NCBI GenBank assembly: GCA_012103035.1
Contig: JAAVLL010000001.1
Coordinates: 1,276,501 to 1,340,500, forward strand
Origin: Brucella oryzae
GTDB taxonomy: Bacteria > Pseudomonadota > Alphaproteobacteria > Rhizobiales > Rhizobiaceae
DNA: 64,000 bases
Direction of reading: 5' to 3'
Each line of letters opens with the position of its first letter. Position 1 is the stretch's first letter. Both the position numbers and the translations under genes were made by a program. Under the pieces are notes generated by a model that searched no databases, was not told the DNA's origin, and saw only the letters and a list, made by a program, of their open reading frames with translations. Below are positions 41,084 to 52,502 of this stretch, in pieces.

Positions 41084-44000
41084 TTAGCTACAGCCGCTCG
41101 TTGCGCCACAAGTGTCACACTTCAGGCAAGTGCCATTACGAACCATGGTAAAGTTCTGGCACTCGGTGCAGCTATCGCCCGTATAGCCCTGCATCATTGA
41201 CTTGATGCGGCGATCAGCTTCCAGCCTCTTGGCGGCATTTGCACTTTCGGCCCGAGCTGAGGCAGCATCCGCTGCAGCCTTATCCGAGAAAAGTTCGGTG
41301 GCCGATGAACTTTCCTGCTGTTGCGCTGGAGCAGGCTGTTCCTCGAACTCGCGCTTGAACGCCGTCGCACCGTCCGTCACCAGACCGATCGTTGCCGGGC
41401 GGTGGTTGCCCGTCGGAGCGGTCGACTTCAAGGTTGTGACATTGGAAGCCTGCGGTGCAGAATTCGTAGATCCCTTGGCTTCGTTACCCGAGTTCGTCAC
41501 CAGCGTAGGCTTGTAACCGCGCGTCCAGCCGGTCGAAACCAGATTGGTCTTGCCTTCCTTTATACCCTTGCCGAGCGCGGTATTGCCGAAATCGCTTGTA
41601 TCGACATGGGCGAGGTCATTGCGACCGAGATAGGACACGGCCAGTTCGCGGAAGACATAGTCGATGATCGACGTTGCGGTCTTGATGGCATCGTTGCCGA
41701 TGACCATGCCAGCCGGTTCGAATTTCGTGAAAGTGAAAGCTTCCACATATTCTTCGAGTGGCACGCCATATTGCAAACCGAGCGATACGGCGATGGCGAA
41801 GTTGTTCATCATCGCACGGAAAGCAGCGCCTTCCTTATGCATGTCGATGAAGATTTCGCCGAGGCGTCCGTCACCGAATTCACCGGTGCGCAGATAGACC
41901 TTGTGTCCACCGACGACTGCCTTCTGGGTATAACCCTGACGACGGTTCGGCAGCTTATCGCGCTCATGCACGATCTTCTCAACAACCTTCTCGACGATGC
42001 GTTCCGTTACCTGAACGGCACGAGCAGCTGCCGGTGCTTCGATCAGCGCTTCAACTGCATCATCGTCGTCTTCATCATCCGCAATAAGCGCGGCATTGAG
42101 CGGCTGCGAAAGCTTGGAACCGTCACGGTAAAGCGCGTTAGCCTTAAGAGCCAGCTTCCAGGACAGCATATAGGCGTTCTTGCAGTCTTCGACGGTTGCG
42201 TCATTCGGCATGTTGATCGTCTTGGAGATCGCACCCGAAATGAACGGCTGCGCCGCAGCCATCATGCGGATATGGCTATCCACCGACAAGTAACGCTTGC
42301 CGATCTTGCCGCACGGATTGGCGCAATCGAACACCGCGTAGTGCTCTTCCTTAAGGAACGGCGCACCTTCGAGGGTCATCGCGCCGCAAACGTGGATGTT
42401 GGCAGCTTCGATGTCCTTCTTGGAGAAACCCAGCGTCGGCAACATTTCAAACGAGAAGTCGTTCGCTGTTCGTCGGTGAGCTTCAGCACGTCCTTGCAGA
42501 AATCTTCGCCCAGCGTCCACTTGTTGAAAGCGAACTTGATGTCGAAGGCGCTCTTGAGCGCTGCATTCAGTGCTTCGATCTTCTCATCGGTGAAACCCTT
42601 GGATTTCAGCGACGAAGGATTGATGCCTGGAGCCTGATTGATGTTGCCGTGACCGACAGCATAGGCTTCGATTTCGGCGATCTGGCTTTCCGAATAACCG
42701 AGCGTACGGAGTGCTTCCGGTACGGCACGGTTGATGATCTTGAAGTAACCGCCACCGGCCAGCTTCTTGAACTTCACCAGTGCAAAATCAGGTTCGATGC
42801 CGGTCGTGTCACAGTCCATGACGAGGCCGATTGTACCAGTCGGCGCGATGACAGTGGACTGTGCATTGCGGTAGCCGTGCTTTTCGCCAAGTTCCAGCGC
42901 CTTGTCCCAGGCCGCGCGGGCATGGGCGATCAGATCCTGGTCCGGGCAATCCTCGGCAATCAGCGCCACCGGATTAACGGCGAGGCCTTCATAACCTTCT
43001 GTCTTGCCATGGGCGGCCAGACGATGGTTGCGAATGACGCGCAGCATATGCCCGGCGTTTGGCTCATAGCTTGGGAAGGTTCCGAGTTCCTTTGCCATTT
43101 CGGCAGAGGTCGCATAGGCCACACCGGTCATGATAGCCGTCAGCGCGCCGCAGATTGCACGGCCTTCGTCGGAGTCATAAGGAATACCGGAAGTCATCAG
43201 CAGGCCGCCAATATTGGCGTAGCCGAGACCGAGTGTACGGTATTCGTAGGACAGGCGAGCGATTTCCTTTGAAGGGAACTGCGCCATCATCACCGAAATT
43301 TCGAGAACGATGGTCCAAAGGCGTGCCGTATGTTCATAGGCCGCGATATCGAACGAACCGTCCTTGTTGCGATATGTGAGCAGGTTGATCGACGCCAGGT
43401 TACAAGCCGTATCGTCGAGGAACATATATTCCGAGCACGGATTGGAGGCGCGAATCGGACCGGCAGCCGGGCAGGTGTGCCAGTCATTCATGGTCGTGTT
43501 GTAGTGCAGTCCCGGATCGGCGGACGCCCATGCGGCATAACCAATCTTTTCCCAGAGATCGCGCGCCTTCAACGTCTTCATGACGCGACCGTCGCGACGA
43601 GCCGTCAGGTCCCAGTCGCCGTCGTTTTCGACCGCGCGCAGGAATTCGTCTTTCAGCGAGACGGAATTGTTGGAATTCTGGCCTGAAACGGTGAGATAGG
43701 CTTCCGAATCCCAGTCTGTATCATAGGTCTTGAACTGAATGTCGGTGTAGCCCTGACGCGCGAACTGGATCACGCGCTTGACGTAGTTTTCCGGAACCTG
43801 ATTCTTCTTCGCGGCCTTGATTTCGCGCTTCAGGGCAGGGTTCTTCGAAGGGTCGAAGCAATCATCATTATCGGCTTCGCAGTTGACGCAAGCCTTCATG
43901 ATGGCAGTCAGATGCTGCTTGACGATCTTGGAGCCGGTGACAAGCGAAGCAACCTTCTGCTCTTCCTTCACCTTCCAGTCGATATATTCCTCGATATCCG

Positions 44001-44862
44001 GGTGATCGATGTCGACCACCACCATCTTGGCGGCGCGGCGGGTCGTGCCACCCGACTTGATGGCACCCGCAGCGCGGTCGCCGATCTTGAGGAAGCTCAT
44101 CAGGCCGGAGGACTTGCCGCCGCCGGAAAGCTTTTCACCTTCGCCGCGCAGATAGCTGAAATTGGAACCTGTGCCGGAACCATATTTGAACAGACGGGCT
44201 TCGCGGACCCACAGATCCATGATGCCACCTTCATTGACGAGATCGTCGCCAACGGACTGGATAAAGCAGGCATGCGGCTGTGGATGTTCGTAGGCCGACT
44301 TGGACTTAGTCAGTTTACCGGTCTGCCAGTCGACATAGAAATGGCCCTGGCCAGGACCATCGATACCATAGGCCCAGTGGAGACCTGTATTGAACCATTG
44401 CGGGCTGTTCGGCGCCACGCGCTGGGTCGCGAGCATATAGGCAAGCTCGTCGCGGAAGGCGAGGGCATCTTCTTCAGACGCGAAATAGCCGCCCTTCCAG
44501 CCCCAGTACGTCCAGGTACCGGCGAGACGATCAAAAACCTGGCAGGCATCCATTTCGGAGCCGTAGCGTTCGTTTTCAGGCAGTTTGGCAAGTGCCTCCT
44601 CGTCGGCGACCGAGCGCCATAGCCACGAAGGAACGTCGTTTTCCTCGACCTTCTTCAGCTGCGCGGGAACGCCAGCCTTGCGGAAATATTTCTGCGCGAG
44701 AATGTCAGCGGCAACCTGGCTGAACTGCGCGGGTACATTGATGTTTTCGAGGCGGAATACGATGGATCCATCGGGATTCTTGATCTCGCTGGTCGCAGTC
44801 CGGAACGCGATGTCCGCATAGGCCGACTGATTCTCTTTCGTGAAACGGCGTTCGATCTTCAT
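41084..44862 (-). CDS. nrdJ: Adenosylcobalamin-dependent ribonucleotide reductase (one indel)
   Basis: This class II ribonucleotide reductase reduces ribonucleotides to deoxyribonucleotides with a B12 cofactor. It has about 1,259 residues. The catalytic barrel includes [38 protein letters not shown] (active-site Cys and Glu) and [19 protein letters not shown]. The C-terminus ends in a zinc-ribbon-like [20 protein letters not shown] that carries redox-active cysteines. Only one break occurs in 3.8 kb, near 42474 ([12 protein letters not shown]), a strikingly low error density next to other genes. I prefer the ATG at 44862 (MKIERRF); an in-frame ATG lies at 44871. A NrdR-box-like core lies just upstream. 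Confidence 0.95.
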
Positions 44863-44880
44863 CTGTCCCATCCAAACGTT

Positions 44881-44890
44881 CTATATATAG
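44881..44890 (-). promoter_or_regulatory. Candidate NrdR-box core upstream of nrdJ
   Basis: CTATATATAG matches the 10-bp core of the NrdR-box consensus (CwAtATaTwG) and lies 19-28 bp before the proposed start codon. The flanking bases fit poorly, and I see no clear second box at the usual spacing. It could also serve as a -10-like TATA stretch. Confidence 0.3.
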
Positions 44891-45601
44891 TAGCTCTAGT
44901 GACGGTTTTCAGCCACGGCCTGTCTGTATCGCGTCTCTGTCAAAACTGCTCTTCTGCGAGGAGGAGCGTCTTGTTGGGGAGAAAACTCCCGAAAATCCGC
45001 TTCTGCTTCATCTAGAGTTCACGAAAAAACGCCTCAGGGGAGCCCAATTGCAACCTTGCTGGCACTATCGCGGTCCAAAATCAGCAGAACGGAAAATACC
45101 TTATCTTGTACGAAGCATGAGCGCAAATACTAAATCTAGTGTTAACGCTGTTTCTGCTTGATGCTGCATCTGCTGCCTCAGAGAAGGTTGAGCCCAGAAT
45201 CTGGACGCGAAAAGCACCGAGCGACAACCACACTTTCAAAGCGTAACGCCCGTTCGATACTCAACTTGACCGAAAAAGATCGGCAGATTACAACACCCGA
45301 TCACGTTACTTCCGCAACGATAGCCTCATAAAAACGACTCGGCTTCGAGCGTCAAGCAATGGTTTGCTGCAACGCTTAAGCATCTAGATATTGTGCGTAA
45401 CCGCATGGGGCAAATGTGGATAACGGGGAGAAGCGATGCTTTTATGAACCAAGCCGGCTATATGGTTTTGCGAGTTGAGGCCGGCGCTTCTATCGCCAGC
45501 CTAGGGGATAAAACCAGCAGCATCCACCACCTAAAAGGGAAATCTCCGTAATACGACGACGATCCAGAGCTATATTGCGCAACAAGCGGGCAGCATGCAG
45601 T
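44891..45601. other. Gene-free region of about 710 bp upstream of nrdJ, with a DnaA-box match
   Basis: Neither strand offers a convincing open frame. The region holds a TGTGGATAA at 45415-45423, the reverse complement of the canonical DnaA box TTATCCACA, and otherwise no strong repeats. A long nrdJ leader or a small RNA could lie here. I looked for a B12-riboswitch box and did not find one. Confidence 0.35.
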
Positions 45602-46090
45602 CTACTCGGCAGCTGCGGCGATCCCCGAATCACCAAATTGATTCAATATCTGCTTTAGTTCTGTCTCTTCGACACGCTTGGCCGCTTCCTGGGGCGACAC
45701 CCATTCGCAGATGCGCTGATCCCGTTCAGGCCAGTCTTTCTCCTGCCCGGTGAACTGGACCGCGAATACCGCTGCCGTGAACTGGTTTATGCGTTCGGGT
45801 GGAAGGTCCGTCTTGCAGTAGCAGAAGCTACCGATCGGGATCGGAGAAATCTCACCACGAATGCCAGCTTCTTCATATGCTTCACGAAGTGCGGTTTCCG
45901 CAAGCGTACGCCCGACCTGTGGCCACCCCTTCGGTATGATCCAGCGGCCCGTTCCGCGACTTGTGATGACAAGAACCTTGAGAGAGCCCATATCGCGACG
46001 ATAAACAAGCGCTGCAACCTGCTGCAAACGACCGGAAGGCGTCAAAATACGCTTCTCGGTTGCAATCAGTTGTTTTACTTGCGACTTCAC
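45602..46090 (-). CDS. NUDIX hydrolase
   Basis: This intact 162-residue protein has a complete NUDIX box (GRTLAETALREAYEEAGI fits GX5EX7REUXEEXGU). The preceding PKGWPQVG and GRWIIPKG resemble DIPP-type (diphosphoinositol polyphosphate phosphohydrolase-like) bacterial members. It hydrolyses nucleoside diphosphates linked to another moiety; the exact substrate is unknown. The start is a GTG at 46090 with an AGGGGA upstream. No neighbour is close enough to form an operon. Confidence 0.9.
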   Translation of the reverse strand: MKSQVKQLIATEKRILTPSGRLQQVAALVYRRDMGSLKVLVITSRGTGRWIIPKGWPQVGRTLAETALREAYEEAGIRGEISPIPIGSFCYCKTDLPPERINQFTAAVFAVQFTGQEKDWPERDQRICEWVSPQEAAKRVEETELKQILNQFGDSGIAAAAE

Positions 46091-46285
46091 CGCGAAAATC
46101 CCCTTTTTCTTTATAACATGATCCGATTCGCCAAAATAACAACTGGTTAGTTAGGCCGCAGACCTTTGAGAATATCTAAAAAATCTTTTATTTTAAAGGT
46201 ATTACTGAAATTTCGGGGTAGGAATAGCAGCTTTGAAAATGCAATCCGCCCTTAACCGGCGTTAATTCGATACGTTTTCCATAAG

Positions 46286-46320
46286 ACGCGATTGCGGCGG
46301 AAATATCACCGCAATCGCGT
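46286..46320. terminator. Perfect 12-bp hairpin in the gpt-NUDIX intergenic region
   Basis: ACGCGATTGCGG at 46286-46297 pairs exactly with CCGCAATCGCGT at 46309-46320 around an 11-nt loop, followed on the plus strand by a T-rich stretch. The gene running towards it is gpt, which ends at 46428 on the minus strand, so it may terminate gpt. The T-rich side, however, favours the plus direction. I see no gene between 46091 and 46427. Confidence 0.45.
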
Positions 46321-46427
46321 TCGTTTGCTTTCGTTTTGTGGTATTTGAGCTGGCGGGTGGAAGACCGCATCAGGTTTACCTGAGGCACAACTGATGGGTT
46401 GCCACTTCAATCTGACTAGGTCGGACT

Positions 46428-46923
46428 TCAGCCGCGCTTATCGCCTGCGATCGGCTCCTGATAAGTGAAACCCATATCCCAAGGGAAGTAGATCCAGGTG
46501 TCCTGAGACACTTCCGTTACGAAGGTATCGATCAGCGGACGACCTTTGGGCTTGGCATAACGGTAGCGAAATGTGCCTTTGGCATCATTTCGCGAACGAT
46601 GGCTGCGGTCTTGCCGGTATCAGTGAGATCGTCAACGACGATGACGCCTTCTCCGCCGTTGTCCAGCAATGTCTCACTTACACCCTTGAGAACCTGCATC
46701 TCGCCCTGCGACGTGTAATCATGATAGGAAGCGATGCAGACAGTTTCGATGAGGCGAATGCCAAGCTCACGGCAAACGATGGCAGCAGGGACCAGACCGC
46801 CGCGAGTGATGGCGACAATTGCGTGCCATTCACGACCCATGCCGGAAATCCGCCAGGCGAGGGCGCGGGCATCGCGGTGGAACTGATCCCAGGAAACGGA
46901 AAGGCTTTATCTGGCAAGGACAT
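46428..46923 (-). CDS. gpt: Xanthine-guanine phosphoribosyltransferase (two indels)
   Basis: This purine salvage enzyme attaches phosphoribose to guanine and xanthine. It has the PRPP-binding motif [14 protein letters not shown], the loop [10 protein letters not shown] and the C-terminal [13 protein letters not shown]. Breaks are near 46893 ([10 protein letters not shown]) and near 46562 ([12 protein letters not shown]). Repaired length is about 165 residues with a stop at 46428-46430. About 280 bp upstream, up to the uspA stop, hold no gene I recognise. Confidence 0.9.
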
Positions 46924-47204
46924 CGAAACGCTCCGTGGAACGATCCGGAGTTCGTTCTCCGGACCTTTAGAAACCAAAAATGCGCTGTGACGGATTGCCA
47001 AGCGCTGTAACTGTCAGGATCTGCAGCTTTTCTTCATCCGTGCCCATTTCAGGCGGGCGGCGGGAGAGGAAAGGCTCTCCACCCGGCACAGTCAGCGCCG
47101 GGTGATGCTGATAACCGCAAAAATGGTGTTCTTGCAAGCGTGTCGTGTCATCAGATGGCAGTTGTGGGCCAGTTGTCGGATCAAACTGGCTTTAATCGTG
47201 TCTT

Positions 47205-48047
47205 CTAACGCGAGAAAAGCGTGAGAATGGGAAGCTCGTTCAACATGGAGCGCGTTACACCACCAAAGACCAGCTCGCAGCCGGGAATGACTGTAAGCGC
47301 CCATCACAAGAAGATCGGCGCGTTCCGCGATGATATGTTCCCGCAACGCATCCTGCGCATAGCGTCCGTTGGATGCGATAGCCGTAGGAGTTACGTTAAT
47401 GCCATGCCGCGATATTGACTCTGCAATATCATGGCTCGCCAGAGCTTGATCCTCCCCTTCGATTTCCGGCGGATCAATCCAAACGATTTCCGTTCTGTCC
47501 GCATGTTTCATCAAGGGCAGGGCGTCAAAAGCGGCTCGGGCTGCTTCCCGCTTGCCATTAAAGGCAACGACGATGCGGTCAAGTGAAACCATCTGCAGTA
47601 CAGGCGCATAGGGAACCAGCAAAACGGGACAGCTCGAATTGAAGACTATCGTATCGGCGGTTTCGTCATTGGTGGCAGGGTCGTCCGGATCGGGTTGCCC
47701 GGCGACCAGCAGCTCGGCTCCAAGACATGCAGTGAGCACTCCGTCTGCAGCTGTGCCCGTTTCCGAGCGTGTGATGCGATACTCATAGCCGATGCCCTGG
47801 CGACGCATCTCTTCCTCAAAGACATGTTTCAGTCTTTCGGAAAGTTCCTTGTGCTGCTTGTCATGCAGTTCGAACATTCCCGGATCTATGAAGCCGTTAG
47901 GATCGGCATAAACGATGGGGAAGGGATTGAATATAGCCCGATGACATGAATGTCCGGCACCTTCTGCTTCAAAAGTCCAACGGCGGACACGACCCGTTTC
48001 AACTCGGATTCACTGCGAGAATAGGCAACCACCGTCTTGTAGGACAT
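47205..48047 (-). CDS. Tandem universal stress protein (two indels)
   Basis: This UspA-superfamily protein has about 280 residues and two domains. The second carries the nucleotide-binding motif LLVMGAYSHSRLRELVFGG (G-2x-G-9x-G type). The start MSYKTVVAYSRSESELK at 48047 follows a strong AAGGAG. Breaks lie near 47935 (GLYFNPFPIVYADPNG) and near 47277. Such proteins accumulate in starvation and other stress and usually bind ATP. The gene stands alone between the gpt and molybdopterin-binding-domain genes. Confidence 0.85.
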
Positions 48048-48155
48048 GACCGAACTCCTTCCAGCTGTGTTTCTATTTTAGCATATAGTGCAACGAGTTG
48101 CGCGGGCAAAAGGTTGCAGAGGATTAAGCAGCCCCTTCAGTCTCGAGCGACGAGA

Positions 48156-48880
48156 TCATTTTTCGATTGCAAGGATTGCTATATCGATTTTTCAGGATCG
48201 CTTCCGCGTACGACGAGTTCAGTGCTGAAACGTCCATTCTCGAATTTCGGATAGGAGCCGATGATCGTGTCGGGGTTTTCTTTCTGGATTTCCGTCAGAG
48301 GAGCGCCGATCACACCCTCGCCAAAAGGACAAAATACTGATCTGGACAGAAGTTTGCGGCCCGTCTTCAATGTGGGCAGCACATTGTCGAGCATCGCCTG
48401 AAAGACGGACGGCACGCCCGCCATCACATAGACATTGCCGATATGAAAACCGGGAGCAGCGGAGATGGGGTTCGCTATATGCTCCGAACCTTGCGGCATG
48501 CGCGCCATGCGCTTGCGTGAGTCGGTGAATTCCAGTCCGCGCTTTGCATAATTGTCGCCGAGCAGCTTCATGGCTTTCTCGTCATAGATGCATGGGACGC
48601 CAAAGGCTGCGGAAACCGCATCGGCGGTAATGTCATCATGGGTAGGGCCTATCCCGCCTGACGTGAAGACATAGTCATAATGCGGCCTCAATGCATCGAG
48701 AGCCGCTACGATGGCCGCTTCCTCGTCCGGAACGATCCGCACTTCCTTGAGATCAATGCCTGCTGCTGTCAGGACGTCAGCCAGATGCCCGATATTCTTA
48801 TCCTTGGTGCGGCCCGAGAGAAGCTCGTCGCCAATTGCCAGCATGGCGGCTTTGACGGCTTGCTGCGGATTGTTGGTCAT
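48156..48880 (-). CDS. Molybdopterin-binding-domain protein, CinA-N/MoaB-like (one indel)
   Basis: This protein of about 241 residues is similar to the N-terminal domain of CinA and to MogA/MoaB. The motifs are AAMLAIGDELLSGRTKDKN, VFTSGGIGPTHDDITADAV and PGFHIGNVYVMAGVP. It lacks the C-terminal deamidase domain of full-length CinA. A missing A at the end of the run near 48188 hides the last residues (KIDIAILAIEK). Stand-alone proteins of this kind are widespread and lack a firm function. Involvement in molybdenum cofactor or nucleotide metabolism is only suggested by the fold. Confidence 0.85.
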
Positions 48881-49047
48881 ATCCAGACTCCATTTCTGAC
48901 ATCAGTTAAGCGCCGGCAGGACGAGGCTGCAACTGCTTTATTTCAGCATTTCTTCCGTTTGCGAGAAGTTGTGTCTTTCCAAAGGAGGTCACCCCTAATT
49001 GATCCTGTCGAGGTTGAGCCTCACAAAACGGGATATGGAGACGTCAC

Positions 49048-49647
49048 ATGGTTAAAGTGCTGGTGCTGTATTATTCGGCCTATGGTCACATGGAACAAAT
49101 GGCCAAGGCCGCCGCTAAAGGCGCGCGCGAAGGCGGTGCGGAGGTTACCATCAAGCGGGTTCCCGAGTTGGTACCGCCCGATGTCGCGAAAGCCTCGCAT
49201 TATAAGGTTGACCAAGATGCACCAATCGCCACGCCAGCTGAGCTTGCGGATTACGACGCCATTATCATCGGTACCGCCACCCGCTACGGCATGATGGCGG
49301 CCCAGATGAAGAATTTTCTCGACCAAACCGGCGGACTTTGGGCAAAGGGCGCGCTCATCAACAAGGTGGGATCGGCGATAGTTTCAACAGCCACCCAGCA
49401 TGGTGGGGCGGAACTGGCGCTTATTTCCACGCAGTGGCAGATGCAGCATCACGGTATGATTATCGTCCCGCTTTCCTATGCTTACCAAGGGCAGATGGGT
49501 AACGATGTGGTGCGCGGCGGTGCTCCTTATGGGATGACGACAACCGCCGATGGTGATGGTTCTCGCCAGCCTTCGGAACAGGAACTGGACGGAGCCAGAT
49601 TCCAGGGTAAACGCGTTGCGGAAATAGCAGAGAAGCTTCACGGTTGA
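49048..49647 (+). CDS. wrbA: NAD(P)H:quinone oxidoreductase WrbA
   Basis: This intact 199-residue flavodoxin-like protein binds FMN and reduces quinones by two electrons, protecting against redox cycling. Motifs are [16 protein letters not shown] (phosphate loop), [23 protein letters not shown] and [14 protein letters not shown]. The length and lack of gaps agree with type IV quinone oxidoreductases. It is followed by a strong bidirectional terminator and transcribed away from the gene on its left. Confidence 0.93.
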   Translation: MVKVLVLYYSAYGHMEQMAKAAAKGAREGGAEVTIKRVPELVPPDVAKASHYKVDQDAPIATPAELADYDAIIIGTATRYGMMAAQMKNFLDQTGGLWAKGALINKVGSAIVSTATQHGGAELALISTQWQMQHHGMIIVPLSYAYQGQMGNDVVRGGAPYGMTTTADGDGSRQPSEQELDGARFQGKRVAEIAEKLHG

Positions 49648-49664
49648 TTGCGTTTCAAATAGAG

Positions 49665-49687
49665 AAGCCGCTATCTGATAGCGGCTT
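49665..49687. terminator. Bidirectional terminator between wrbA and mscS-like gene
   Basis: AAGCCGCTAT at 49665-49674 pairs exactly with ATAGCGGCTT at 49678-49687 around a CTG loop, with a T-run on the wrbA side. It sits between two convergent genes only 50 bp apart. Confidence 0.8.
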
Positions 49688-49697
49688 TCCAACTTGT

Positions 49698-50567
49698 TTA
49701 TGATGCCGCGTTGGCCTGCTCCGCCTTATCCGGCGCTGCATTGTGATAAGTTACCTGCGGATAGGGAATATTAATCCCGGCTTTGTCGAATGACGTTTTC
49801 ACGGCTTTCACCGTATTCCATGAAACTTTCATGTAATCTGCACTATTGATCCAATACCGACAGCACAGGATGACCGAACTGTCGGCCAGTTCCGATACAA
49901 AGTAGACTGGTTCCGGTTTTGCAAGAACGCCTTTCTGTGCCTCGACAATCTCCTTGATGATGGACAAGGCTTGGCCAATATCGTCCTCGTATCCAATCCC
50001 AACCTTGAAATCATGCATCCGAGATTTCATCCTGCTGTAATTGGTGACAGGCGTATTCCACAGCGTAGAATTGGGCGCAAGGATGTACAGTCCATCGTAA
50101 GTCTTCAGCTCGGTGGCAAAAGGCCAATTTCCTGCACGGTCCCAACAACTGTTCCGGTGCTGATGTATTCGCCAACGCGAAATGGTCTGAGAACCAGAAG
50201 CATAATGCCGGCAGCAATGTTTTGCAGTGTGCCCTGAAGGGCGAGACCGATCGCAAGACCGATTGCTCCAAGGGCAGCGAGAATGGAAGCGGTCTGGACG
50301 CCGAATTGTCCGAGGACCATTACCAAAATGACAATCAGCACGGCATATCGAACCATCGTTCCGAAAAGCCAATGAGTGTCGGGTCGAAACCGCGAATTTT
50401 TGATAGCGACTGTATCGTCCATTTCTGAAGGATTCCGGCCAGTATCCAGCCGACACAAAGGATAATCAGCGCCCCAGTGTGGAGACCGAATATCGTATGA
50501 GAAGGTCGTAGATCTGGAGAACGAATGCGTTGGTATTTGCGATAATCTGTGTGGCTTGCTCTTCCAT
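49698..50567 (-). CDS. Small MscS-family mechanosensitive channel (three indels)
   Basis: This is a compact MscS protein of about 289 residues, close to E. coli MscS in length. It has N-terminal transmembrane helices (TLGALIILCVGWILAGILQ, YAVLIVILVMVLGQFGV) and a pore helix ILAALGAIGLAIGLALQGTL. The beta domain RPFRVGEYISTGTVVGTVQEI and the C-terminal domain with KVGIGYEDDIGQAL follow. Breaks are at the G-run near 50476, the T-run near 50366 and the T-run near 50127. The ATG at 50567 begins MEEQATQIIANTNA. The gene lies directly downstream of the tRNA-Leu on the same strand, about 110 bp away. Confidence 0.87.
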
Positions 50568-50678
50568 TGTTCCGTCTGCATCTGTTTCGATAAGGGAAGA
50601 CAGGAGGATAGGGCAGCAAACCGCCAAGACGAGGTTGTCCGAGACCGATAAGGGAAAAACAGAGGCAAAAAGGAAAGA

Positions 50679-50764
50679 TGGTGCGGTCGGCGGGACTTGA
50701 ACCCGCAAGTCTAAAAGACGACGGATTTTAAGTCCGTTGCGTATACCAATTTCGCCACGACCGC
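50679..50764 (-). tRNA. tRNA-Leu (UAA anticodon)
   Basis: The minus strand folds into a long-variable-arm tRNA. The acceptor 5' GCGGTCG pairs with CGACCGC, followed by A-CCA, so the CCA end is encoded. The anticodon stem ACGGA/TCCGT closes the loop CTTAAAA with anticodon TAA. The T arm reads CGGGTTCAAGTCCCG and the extra arm CGTCTTTTAGACTTG. The D arm contains TGGCGAAATTGGTA. These mark tRNA-Leu reading UUA/UUG. No indel is evident in it. Confidence 0.95.
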
Positions 50765-50963
50765 AGCAACTGCCATTGTCTATGTCATGATTTGTATCAT
50801 GAATTCAAGCCACAAAGCCTGCTAACATCAACAGTTAGCATTGCCGAATATATGCTTACTCTAAATCGTTGAATTAACGGCCTGACCAGCTTCAACCTTG
50901 TCTGCATTGTCAAACCCATGTAGCGATGGGCAAAATCCCGCAGGAAATGCAGAAAGTCGAATA

Positions 50964-52218
50964 ATGACCGCCTTCGTCAAATCCGTATCTCAGGCCGAAA
51001 AGGCAATGCGCGCGCTGTTTCCCGAAACGCCGCTGCAGCTCAACGATTACCTGTCGCGGAAATACGGCGCGGAAATTTGGCTGAAGCGCGAAGACCTGAC
51101 GCCTGTCCGTTCCTACAAGATTCGCGGTGCCTTCAATTTCATTTCCAAGGCGGTCGAAACAACCGACAAGAATGTAGTGTTCGTTTGCGCTTCCGCAGGC
51201 AATCATGCGCAGGGCTTTGCATTTGTCTGCCGCCATTTTGGCCGCAAGGGCGTCGTGTTCATGCCGGTTACAACGCCGCAGCAGAAAATTGACAAGACCC
51301 GCGCTTTTGGCGGCGAATTCATCGAAATCAAGCTGGTGGGCGATATTTTCGACGTTTGCTATGCCGCCTCGCAGGAATTTGCCGCAAGCCATAAGGGCGT
51401 GATGGTGCCACCTTTTGATCATCCCGGCATTGTCGAAGGACAGGCCACGGTAGCGCTGGAGATCGAACGGCAATTGCCGGAAGGAAGAAGCCCGACTTTA
51501 TCCTGCTGCCTGTCGGTGGCGGCGGGCTGTCCGGCGGCGTTACACAATATGTTTCCGATCGCGGTTGGAAGACGAGTTTCCGCTTTATCGAACCACAGGG
51601 CGCGGCGAGCCTGAAAGGCAGCCTTGAGGCAGGCAAGCGTATCAAGCTCGCCCATGTCGACAATTTCGTCGATGGCGCGGCTGTTGCCGAGATCGGCAAG
51701 GAAAACTTCAAGCTTCTCAAAGGCTTTGATCCGAAAACTGTCATAACGGTTCCGGAAAACCGGCTTTGCGCGACCATCATCGAGATGCTCAATATCGAGG
51801 GTGTCGTGCTTGAACCTGCGGGCGCACTCGGCATCGATGCGCTGAAGGATTTCAAGAAGAGCGATATCAAGGGTAAGCGGGTTGTCATCGTCGTTTCAGG
51901 TGGCAACTTCGATTTCGAACGCCTGCCGGACGTTCGTGAACGTGCGCTTCGCTTCGAAGGCCTGAAGAAATATTTCATCTTCCGCTTTCCGCAGAGGCCG
52001 GGCGCGCTGCGCTCGTTCCTCGATCTTCTGGGACCGGAAGATGATATCGCGCGTTTCGAATATCTGAAGAAATCAGCGCGCAATTTCGGTTCTGTGCTGA
52101 TTGGCATCGAAACGAAAAACGCGTCAAACTTCAAGCTTCTGGAAAGAAATTCGCAGAAGCGGGCTGGGCCTATCAGGACATCACGGACAATCAGGTACTT
52201 GCTGATTTCATCATCTGA
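50964..52218 (+). CDS. ilvA: Threonine ammonia-lyase (two indels)
   Basis: This PLP enzyme deaminates threonine to 2-oxobutanoate, the first step to isoleucine. The PLP-binding Lys is in RSYKIRGAFN, with SAGNHAQGFAF for the substrate and a glycine loop PVGGGGLSGG. The C-terminal ~80 residues (KKYFIFRFPQRPGALRSFL) form an ACT-type regulatory domain. Breaks are near 51486 and near 52147. Repaired length is about 417 residues with a stop at 52216-52218. The ATG at 50964 fits the family N-terminus. A weak hairpin with T-run follows. Confidence 0.9.
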
Positions 52219-52230
52219 TTTCGGTGGTTT

Positions 52231-52251
52231 AAGCAAAATCGGTTGCTTTTT
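52231..52251 (+). terminator. Weak hairpin terminator after ilvA
   Basis: AAGCAA at 52231-52236 pairs with TTGCTT at 52243-52248 around a 6-nt loop and is followed by a T-run. The stem is only 6 bp, so this is a modest call. Confidence 0.45.
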
Positions 52252-52502
52252 CGGTGAAAACACCCCATATGCCGCGTCAGGCGCATGGGCCGACGTGTTC
52301 GTCGGCTTTCCCGGCATTGGACTTGTTGCGTCTCGCCTCTGTCTTCCGGAATGGTCCGGAAGCGGGGAGACCGAGAAAATGTTCGGGCACGGCAGCGCAA
52401 GTCGCCAGGAGTTTACAAACTTCGGCGTCCCGTCGTTATCATTGAACAGATAGAGTTCGGCAAGTTGCGCTTGACCGGCATTTGGATGCGGACCATGACA
52501 TC

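Noticed and set aside
45415-45423. A chromosomal or plasmid replication origin at the DnaA-box match
   Set aside because: Only one exact box is seen, without a cluster of boxes, an AT-rich unwinding region, or nearby replication or partition genes.
44872-45601. An adenosylcobalamin riboswitch upstream of the B12-dependent nrdJ
   Set aside because: I looked for the B12 box and its conserved stem elements on the minus strand and found no convincing match.
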